Made by a program: the position numbers and the translations under genes. Shown piece after piece: positions 1 through 4,698 of a stretch of 5,412 nt of DNA; the first letter of the stretch is position 1; every line of letters begins with the position of its first letter. The notes under the pieces are model-generated. The model was not told where the DNA came from. It saw only the letters and a list, made by a program, of their open reading frames with translations, and ran no database searches. The DNA comes from Candidatus Woesearchaeota archaeon. GTDB lineage: Archaea > Nanobdellota > Nanobdellia > Woesearchaeales > WAPY01. The DNA lies in the NCBI GenBank assembly GCA_015520525.1, contig WAPY01000007.1, forward strand, positions 1 to 5,412, written 5' to 3'.

Positions 1-575
1 TCCTTATTTTGTTTTATGTTGAAGAAGTTATCATATGAAAATCTGCTTGAGTTTGTTTTCTTAATACTGCAGTAAAGAGGGACTATAGGCGCGCAGAGTT
101 TCTTTATGTAAAACTTATTGTCCTCAAATGTTATAAAATTGTTGTTTATTATTTCTTCTTCATAATCTGAGGCTTTGGTGCTGTTTGTTTTGTTTAATTT
201 TAAGTAATAAATACCATCAAGAATTTTGATGCTTGAATTCGCTGATATGTTTGGGTGGAAGTTTAAGCTCGTGAATGAGTTTAAGTTTGTGCTTATCTCA
301 TTTAAACTTGAGTTGAAGCTTGGAAAATAGATTATGAAAGCGAGAATTAAAGTTATGAAAGTGAGGGATAAGAAAAATTTAACAGCTTTCCCAAAACTTT
401 TTTCGTTCAACTTTCTGTAAGAATCTGGGTTGAGGGATCTTAGGAGAGTTATTATAAACTCCGCGGAGCTTTTTGTCGCGCTTTTTAGAGTGGAGAATTT
501 TTCCTCTTTAAAGTTGAAGTTGAAATTTCCTTTATTCTCTTTATCTCCATTTCCGAACTCCTCTTGCTTCTTCAT
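1..575 (-). CDS. Membrane protein, C-terminal part beyond left edge (possibly DUF1189/Yip1-like)
   Basis: Reading leftward from the ATG at 575-573, the frame stays open for 191 codons to the window edge, so the gene is real but cut off. In-frame upstream there is a stop (TAA, 614-612), and no other in-frame ATG precedes this one. Residues 1-40 are polar and rich in K, E and N. Residues 43-60 (LLRSLNPDSYRKLNEKS) are followed by one strong transmembrane helix at about 65-84. Residues 85-191 look extracytoplasmic: all six N-X-S/T sequons (N88, N109, N113, N128, N131, N175) and both cysteines (C161, C169) lie there. The order 'PxSYRxLxxKSxGKA', helix, outside loop resembles archaeal DUF1189/Yip1-like multi-pass proteins as I remember them; in those, further helices follow, which would lie outside this window. 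The family call is weak; membrane protein is firm. There is no Shine-Dalgarno sequence, but a TATA box sits at leaderless distance. Confidence 0.8.
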   Translation of the reverse strand, partial: MKKQEEFGNGDKENKGNFNFNFKEEKFSTLKSATKSSAEFIITLLRSLNPDSYRKLNEKSFGKAVKFFLSLTFITLILAFIIYFPSFNSSLNEISTNLNSFTSLNFHPNISANSSIKILDGIYYLKLNKTNSTKASDYEEEIINNNFITFEDNKFYIKKLCAPIVPLYCSIKKTNSSRFSYDNFFNIKQNK

Positions 576-598
576 TGCACATAAAAAAAGGTTTTCTT

Positions 599-607
599 TA
601 TTTAAAT
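599..607 (-). promoter_or_regulatory. TATA box for the leftward membrane-protein gene (leaderless)
   Basis: Read on the minus strand this is ATTTAAATA, preceded by a purine-rich AAAAAG stretch that fits a BRE. Its centre lies about 28 nt upstream of the ATG at 575. Archaeal TATA boxes usually sit about 26 nt before the transcription start, so the transcript would begin at or next to the start codon. The absence of any Shine-Dalgarno match before that ATG agrees with this. Confidence 0.6.
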
Positions 608-670
608 CTTTTTAGTAATGTTGTTATGAAATTATAAAATCACTAACTAATCATTGAGCAAACAGAAAGT

Positions 671-678
671 TTTAAATA
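671..678 (+). promoter_or_regulatory. TATA box for the coiled-coil/RuBisCO operon
   Basis: TTTAAATA preceded by purine-rich CAGAAAG (BRE-like). It predicts transcription starting near 698-703, which leaves a leader of about 35 nt before the ATG at 737. That leader is long enough to carry the AGGTGA ribosome binding site. A second AT-rich stretch (AAATATAC, about 710-717) lies closer to the gene, but a start from it would leave no room for the ribosome binding site. Confidence 0.55.
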
Positions 679-726
679 ATATCAACATTTTGGGAATTAA
701 GATTGAATAAAATATACTAATTTATA

Positions 727-732
727 AGGTGA
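727..732 (+). promoter_or_regulatory. Ribosome binding site (AGGTGA) of the coiled-coil gene
   Basis: AGGTGA matches the archaeal anti-Shine-Dalgarno consensus (GGAGGTGATC) and ends 4 nt before the ATG at 737. It decides the start in favour of 737 over the next in-frame ATG at 755. Confidence 0.7.
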
Positions 733-736
733 GAAG

Positions 737-1249
737 ATGGAAGACCCTTTTAGAATGACAAAAGTCAATGAGCTTGCTAAGAGCTTACTTGAACATGGTT
801 TAGCATCATCAATGGATGAAGCTATAAAACAGGCAGAAAAATTGGTTAGAGGAGAAACTCCGGAAAGTGTTAAAATGGCGGAGCCTCTGGCCCAAGAGAA
901 AAAGGAAGAAGCCGAAAAGGCAAAGGAAGAATTAAAGCCTGAACACATCGGAAGTCCTTCATCAGAACTTAAACCTGAAATTGAGGATTTAAAGAAAAGG
1001 ATGATTGAAAACGAGAAGAAGATAAACCTTTTAATGAATAAGATGAATGAAATCATAGCAGAAATAAATAAAATTGAGTCATCAGGAAGCAGATTATCAC
1101 GGCATAACCAAAACACCAACCCGCAACCAAGCGCTCAATCAAGAGGAGGGCAGAGCGAGACAAAAGCAAACCTTAGAACTGGAGGACTTCAGCCGGGCGA
1201 TGTTAAAATTGAGGATTACTTCTACTCTGGAAGCAAAAAGAAAGAGTGA
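737..1249 (+). CDS. Hypothetical coiled-coil protein, first gene of the RuBisCO operon
   Basis: I do not recognise a named function for this 170-residue soluble protein. It has no signal peptide or membrane helix. Residues 9-37 form a predicted helical pair built on 'LAKSLLEHGLASSMDEAIKQ', a pattern I recall from small archaeal hypothetical proteins. Residues 48-68 are a highly charged Lys/Glu stretch. Residues 82-113 form a regular five-heptad coiled coil: a-positions I82, M89, I96, M103, I110; d-positions L85, N92, L99, I106, I113. Residues 116-154 are polar (N, Q, S, G, R) and probably disordered. The protein ends with a hydrophobic/aromatic patch, 'DVKIEDYFYSGSKKKE'. Start at 737 is set by AGGTGA. 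The gene ends in tandem in-frame stops, TGA TAA, and the RuBisCO ATG follows after 5 nt, so the two are almost certainly co-transcribed. A scaffold, tether or regulator of RuBisCO is possible, but only by association; a general helical adaptor with no link to RuBisCO is equally open. Confidence 0.85.
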   Translation: MEDPFRMTKVNELAKSLLEHGLASSMDEAIKQAEKLVRGETPESVKMAEPLAQEKKEEAEKAKEELKPEHIGSPSSELKPEIEDLKKRMIENEKKINLLMNKMNEIIAEINKIESSGSRLSRHNQNTNPQPSAQSRGGQSETKANLRTGGLQPGDVKIEDYFYSGSKKKE

Positions 1250-1250
1250 T
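1244..1250 (+). promoter_or_regulatory. Ribosome binding site of RuBisCO, overlapping the upstream stop codon
   Basis: GAGTGAT resembles the consensus GAGGTGAT with one G missing and ends 4 nt before the ATG at 1255, the same spacing as for the upstream gene. It contains the TGA stop of the upstream gene, a typical sign of translational coupling. It supports ATG 1255 over the in-frame GTG at 1246, which it overlaps. Confidence 0.5.
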
Positions 1251-1254
1251 AAAA

Positions 1255-2541
1255 ATGCTGGAATACATTGATTTAAAATATAAACCAAACAAAGATGATT
1301 TTATCCTTTCTTACTATGTTGAGTCAAACATAGACTTTAGGAAAACTTGCGAACAGATAGCCGCAGAGAGTTCTATAGGAACATGGACGGATATTTCGAC
1401 GATGAACAAACGCACAGCAGTAAAATTGAAACCCCACATCTTCAGCATAAGAAAGGTTGGTGATAAGAAAGGCAACATAAAAATTGCTTACCCATATAAA
1501 CTGTTCGAGCAGGGAAGCATACCCCAGCTTTTATCTAGCATAGCGGGAAACATATTTGGCATGAAGATAGTTAAAAATCTCAGATTAGAAGACATAGAAT
1601 TTCCTAAAAAATATGTGAAATCCTTTAAAGGACCAAAGTATGGGATAAAAGGAGTTAGAAAAAAGTTTGGTATAAAAAAGAGGCCTTTGGTTGGAACAAT
1701 TGTAAAGCCGAAAGTTGGCCTAAGCCCTAAACAGCATGCCAAGGTAGCTTATGAATCATGGATAGGAGGCTGTGATGTTGTCAAGGATGATGAAAACTTA
1801 ACTTCTATGGCATTCAACAAGTTTGAGGATAGACTGAAAGAAGTCATGAAGATGAAGGAAAAAGCGGAGAAAGAGACAGGAGAGAAAAAGGGGTATATGG
1901 TTAACATAACAGCAGACTGCTCAACGATGCTTAAGAGAATGAAAATGTCAAAGGATATAGGCAACGATTACGCTATGGTTGATATTATCACGGCGGGATT
2001 CTCAGCGCTTCAAACTGTCAGAGAATACAATGAAAAATACAATCTCATCCTGCATGCTCACAGGGCGATGCACGCAGCCATAACAAAGAATAAAAAGCAC
2101 GGAATCAGCATGATTGCAATAGCTAAAATAGCCAGACTCATAGGAGTAGACCAGCTTCACATAGGCACAGGAGTTGGAAAGATGGAAGGCTCAAAGTTGG
2201 AAGTTAGAGAGATAGAAGATGATATGGAAAAATCATTCTTTTTGGGAAAGAGAGAGGATAAAATATTCACTCCATTAAACCAAGAGTGGTATAACATAAA
2301 GCCAGTGTTTGCAGTGACTTCGGGAGGCCTTTATCCGCAGTTAGTTCCCAAGCTCATAAGGAATATGGGAACAGATATTATCATACAAGCCGGCGGGGGA
2401 ATACATGGGCACCCGTCTGGAACGATCAGTGGAGCTAGAGCTATGAGGCAGGCTGTAGATGCAACCCTTGAGGGAGTTTCTCTTAGAGATTACGCCAAGA
2501 ATCATAAGGAGCTTAGAGAAGCTTTGAACTATTGGAAGTAA
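1255..2541 (+). CDS. rbcL: Ribulose-1,5-bisphosphate carboxylase/oxygenase, form III large subunit
   Basis: This 428-residue protein carboxylates ribulose-1,5-bisphosphate to two 3-phosphoglycerates. In archaea with form III enzymes the substrate comes from nucleoside monophosphates through AMP phosphorylase and ribose-1,5-bisphosphate isomerase; neither gene is in view. The N-terminal domain covers about 1-125 and the TIM barrel the rest. All key residues are visible (spinach numbers in brackets): E38 (60), T43 (65), W44 (66), N99 (123), K151 and K153 (175, 177) in GTIVKPKVGL, carbamylated K177 with metal ligands D179 and E180 (201, 203, 204) in VVKDDENLTS, H269-R270 (294-295) in HAHRAMHAA, H302 (327), loop-6 K309 (334) in GTGVGKMEG, S356 (379), and G380-G381 (403-404). 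The KDDENLTS motif and the 'SIAGNIFGMK' and 'LRLEDIEFP' segments fit archaeal form III, not form II or II/III or the RuBisCO-like form IV. Length is close to the roughly 430-445 usual for form III. Start: ATG 1255 gives the family-like MLEYIDLKYKP N-terminus; GTG 1246 would add three residues and overlap the upstream gene by 4 nt. No small-subunit gene follows, as expected for form III. Subtype (III-a, III-b or DPANN III-like) cannot be settled by eye. Confidence 0.97.
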   Translation: MLEYIDLKYKPNKDDFILSYYVESNIDFRKTCEQIAAESSIGTWTDISTMNKRTAVKLKPHIFSIRKVGDKKGNIKIAYPYKLFEQGSIPQLLSSIAGNIFGMKIVKNLRLEDIEFPKKYVKSFKGPKYGIKGVRKKFGIKKRPLVGTIVKPKVGLSPKQHAKVAYESWIGGCDVVKDDENLTSMAFNKFEDRLKEVMKMKEKAEKETGEKKGYMVNITADCSTMLKRMKMSKDIGNDYAMVDIITAGFSALQTVREYNEKYNLILHAHRAMHAAITKNKKHGISMIAIAKIARLIGVDQLHIGTGVGKMEGSKLEVREIEDDMEKSFFLGKREDKIFTPLNQEWYNIKPVFAVTSGGLYPQLVPKLIRNMGTDIIIQAGGGIHGHPSGTISGARAMRQAVDATLEGVSLRDYAKNHKELREALNYWK

Positions 2542-2562
2542 TTTTATTTGTTTTTTACTTTT
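2542..2562 (+). terminator. T-run terminator after RuBisCO
   Basis: Right after the TAA stop come T-runs of 4, 3, 6 and 4 bases (2542-2545, 2547-2549, 2551-2556, 2559-2562) with no hairpin. Archaeal RNA polymerase terminates at such oligo-T tracts on the coding strand. This probably ends the two-gene operon. Confidence 0.55.
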
Positions 2563-2614
2563 CTATCTTCTGCTGTTGTTCTTACTTTGAATTATATACT
2601 TTAAAATAACAATA

Positions 2615-2622
2615 TTTAAATA
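2615..2622 (+). promoter_or_regulatory. TATA box for the surface-protein gene
   Basis: TTTAAATA inside AATATTTAAATA, with A-rich AAAATAACAA upstream as a possible BRE. It predicts a start near 2645 and a leader of about 45 nt carrying the G-rich ribosome binding site. A competing TTTAAAT at 2662-2668 lies about 25 nt before the ATG and would give a leaderless transcript; sequence alone cannot rule it out. Confidence 0.45.
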
Positions 2623-2679
2623 CTTCATGCTACTTTTGAGTGATAATTAATTGTATTTGGGTTTAAATGAAAAATAAGC

Positions 2680-2685
2680 GGGGGT
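2680..2685 (+). promoter_or_regulatory. Probable ribosome binding site (GGGGGT) of the surface-protein gene
   Basis: GGGGGT differs by one base from the GGAGGT consensus and ends 4 nt before the ATG at 2690, the same spacing as at the two upstream genes. It stands out in an AT-rich spacer. Confidence 0.5.
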
Positions 2686-2689
2686 AAAA

Positions 2690-4642
2690 ATGAAATACAC
2701 GAAAAATATCTTTGTAATGGTCCTAACCTTTGCAGTGCTGATTCTGTTATCAACTTATGCGAGCGCTTTCAGCTTAAAGCAGTTGACTCCTCAAAATAAC
2801 AGTGTGCTGAGGCCTTCAGTCTTGGCAAGTTCAAACTTAACATTTGAATACAACATAACCGACATTGAGAATACTTCCCATGTGTTCAACTGTTCTTTGT
2901 ACTTGAGTCAGAATATGAGTAATCTTCTTATTAATCAAACAAATGAAAATGTTCTTGTGAATGAAACAACTCTCCACAACTTTACAATAAATATGAGTTC
3001 TGAACATGGTATCTTCTACTGGAAGATAAACTGCACAGATCTTAATTCCTCGTTGAGCAATGAAACAACCGTGCAAGATTTTATTATCAATGCAAAGCCT
3101 GTTTGGAATGACAGCATAGTCAATCAAACTGTTGCTGAAGATTCAAGTTTAGTATTGAACCTTTCAGAATATGCAACTGATTCGGATGGGGATAATTTAA
3201 CATTCAATGTTGTTTCATTCAACAGTTCAGAATTGAACTGCTCAATAAATAACGGAAGCAACTTGACAATTGCTCCTGTTCATAATTGGAATGGAGTTTC
3301 TCAATGTGTCATATCAGCTTATGACGGATTTGAATATGCTAATGAAACATTGAATATAAATGTGACAGCTGTTGAAGATGCTCCTGTAATAAACCCAATA
3401 CCAACGCAGTCATTTGAAGTTAACAAATCTTTTACAATTAATTTAAGTTCTTATGCATATGATCCTGATAAGGAAGATACAATCAACTATTCAATATCTG
3501 GGCAGCCTTCAGGAGTCAGTATAAACTCAACAACGGGAATCCTTAGCGGAAATATAACCTCTGTCGGCACATATTTAATCACATTGGAAGTTTGCGACAA
3601 TCACAACAACTGCACAGAGAGGAACTTCACAATAAAGATTGAAACACCGCCTCCAAGAAATGATTTAGTTATAGATAATGTTGATGCTTTGGTCGATGGG
3701 TATGATGAAGGAACAATAAGCTCTGGAGACAATATAAAAGTCAGTCCTGGAAGCAACTTGACATTCAATATTAAAATAAAAAATGATTATTCAACATCAT
3801 CGAGGATTTATATTAAGGATATTGTCTTGACCGTTACAATTAAGGATATTGATAACGGCGACGACCTTGTTGAAGAGACTAACGAGTTCAACTTAAGATA
3901 CGACAGCTCAACAATAAAGACATTGAACTTCCATATTCCTATGAAAGTTTATGAAGGGGATTACTCCGTGACTTTTAATGTTACTGGAAGGGACGACAAT
4001 GGAAACTCAGAGGAGGATCATGAAAGCGCCACTGTTGAGGTTGAAAAGCAGGATCACGATGTAAGATTAATTGGTTACAGCATATTCCCTGACTCTGTAA
4101 GCTGTGACAGACAAGTGTTTATAAATGGGGAGGTTATGAATTTAGGAAGGAATGATGAAGACGATGCTGCTCTCATTATAGAATCAAAGCCGTTGAGCAT
4201 TGAAAAGAGGGAAAGCTTTAGTCTTGAACAAGACCCCTTCTCAGACAGAAATTCAAAGAGCTTTGATTACAGCTTCCAAGTTCCGGATGATGTTAAATCA
4301 GGAAACTACACAATAATATTGAAGACATACTACACTGGAGGAGTTTTATCAGACTACAGGATTTTGAACTTGGAGGTTGAAGACTGCGGAAGCTCAAACG
4401 GGAATTCAAACAGCGGATCAAGCAGTTCAGCAGGCAACAACACAATAAGTAATCAGAAAAACACAACAACATCAACAATTGAAGTTGTCAACACAAACAA
4501 CGAAGAACAGCATTATACGGCTGTTGAAGTCGGCAATGAAAAAGGAGAGGGAATGAGTCCATTCCTAATAACATTAATAGTTGCAAATGTTGTAGTGGTA
4601 ATCTTGATTATTGTCTTCATTATTAAACTGCTGGCATTATAA
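2690..4642 (+). CDS. Secreted, membrane-anchored S-layer-like protein with Ig/cadherin-like domains
   Basis: This 650-residue protein is exported and fixed to the cell surface. Residues 1-26 are a Sec signal peptide (KYTK, hydrophobic core 7-20, likely cut after A24-S25-A26). Five beta-rich domains follow: about 27-135 Ig-like with C68/C115; about 136-228 cadherin-like with the calcium-type motif DSDGDNLTF; about 229-318 a related cadherin-like/He_PIG domain with YDPDKEDTINY; about 323-452; and about 454-566, CARDB/S-layer-like with C472/C566. The last two match the layout I recall from DPANN proteins annotated 'putative S-layer protein' ('DxDNGDDLxEE', 'SVSC...EVMNLG'). Residues 567-600 form a Ser/Asn/Thr/Gly-rich stalk, and about 623-648 a transmembrane helix ending at the C-terminus. 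There are 35 N-X-S/T sequons, 30 of them before residue 313, so heavy N-glycosylation is expected. Eight cysteines suit four disulfides. Role: structural coat or adhesin; I cannot choose between them. It has its own promoter and faces the phosphoesterase gene tail to tail. Confidence 0.9.
   Translation: MKYTKNIFVMVLTFAVLILLSTYASAFSLKQLTPQNNSVLRPSVLASSNLTFEYNITDIENTSHVFNCSLYLSQNMSNLLINQTNENVLVNETTLHNFTINMSSEHGIFYWKINCTDLNSSLSNETTVQDFIINAKPVWNDSIVNQTVAEDSSLVLNLSEYATDSDGDNLTFNVVSFNSSELNCSINNGSNLTIAPVHNWNGVSQCVISAYDGFEYANETLNINVTAVEDAPVINPIPTQSFEVNKSFTINLSSYAYDPDKEDTINYSISGQPSGVSINSTTGILSGNITSVGTYLITLEVCDNHNNCTERNFTIKIETPPPRNDLVIDNVDALVDGYDEGTISSGDNIKVSPGSNLTFNIKIKNDYSTSSRIYIKDIVLTVTIKDIDNGDDLVEETNEFNLRYDSSTIKTLNFHIPMKVYEGDYSVTFNVTGRDDNGNSEEDHESATVEVEKQDHDVRLIGYSIFPDSVSCDRQVFINGEVMNLGRNDEDDAALIIESKPLSIEKRESFSLEQDPFSDRNSKSFDYSFQVPDDVKSGNYTIILKTYYTGGVLSDYRILNLEVEDCGSSNGNSNSGSSSSAGNNTISNQKNTTTSTIEVVNTNNEEQHYTAVEVGNEKGEGMSPFLITLIVANVVVVILIIVFIIKLLAL
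3119..3643 (+). repeat. Two diverged cadherin-like repeats within the surface protein
   Basis: Residues 144-228 and 239-318 share one pattern: a short strand, then L/I-N-L-S-x-Y-A-x-D-x-D (LNLSEYATDSDGDNL against INLSSYAYDPDKEDT), then a beta-rich stretch ending in a strand such as LNINVTAVED or FTIKIE. The acidic D-x-D-x-x-D runs are of the kind that bind calcium between such domains. The similarity is at protein level; the DNA copies are diverged, so this is an old domain duplication, not a recent repeat. Confidence 0.5.
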
Positions 4643-4656
4643 ACTGGGTTAACCTG

Positions 4657-4680
4657 TTTTTGTTTTGTGATTTTCTATTT
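4657..4680 (+). terminator. T-run terminator after the surface-protein gene
   Basis: T-runs of 5, 4, 4 and 3 bases (4657-4661, 4663-4666, 4671-4674, 4678-4680) begin 14 nt after the TAA stop. An 8-nt palindrome, GGTTAACC (4647-4654), sits just before them but is too short to be a convincing hairpin. The opposite strand has no T-run here, so the convergent phosphoesterase transcript lacks an evident terminator. Confidence 0.5.
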
Positions 4681-4698
4681 GGTCTTTTAAATTATCTT

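Noticed and set aside
459..468. GC-rich palindrome CTCCGCGGAG
   Set aside because: It lies inside the minus-strand coding frame and is only 10 nt with no spacer, so it is probably a codon coincidence.
430..615. Plus-strand frame of 61 codons
   Set aside because: It lies antisense to the minus-strand membrane-protein frame and its promoter, has no ribosome binding site, and its Phe/Ser/Leu-rich product is typical of an antisense reading of AT-rich coding DNA.
576..736. Small RNA, tRNA or riboswitch in the divergent spacer
   Set aside because: I see no cloverleaf, C/D box pair or stable stem; the spacer is explained by two promoters and one ribosome binding site.
697..1119. Minus-strand frame of 140 codons
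   Set aside because: Antisense to the coiled-coil gene. Its Ser/Phe/Leu-rich, membrane-like product is what the reverse of Lys/Glu-rich codons gives; the plus-strand gene has a promoter, a ribosome binding site and an operon partner.
1074..1271. Plus-strand frame of 65 codons across the gene junction
   Set aside because: Out of frame with both well-supported genes that it overlaps, and no recognisable motif.
1255..2541. Form II/III or form IV RuBisCO
   Set aside because: The KDDENLTS motif and neighbouring segments are of form III type, and no catalytic residue is substituted, which excludes the usual form IV pattern.
4556..4639. Archaeosortase (PGF-CTERM-like) sorting signal at the surface-protein C-terminus
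   Set aside because: There is no PGF or similar motif before the helix and no basic cluster after it; the protein looks like a plain C-terminal transmembrane anchor.
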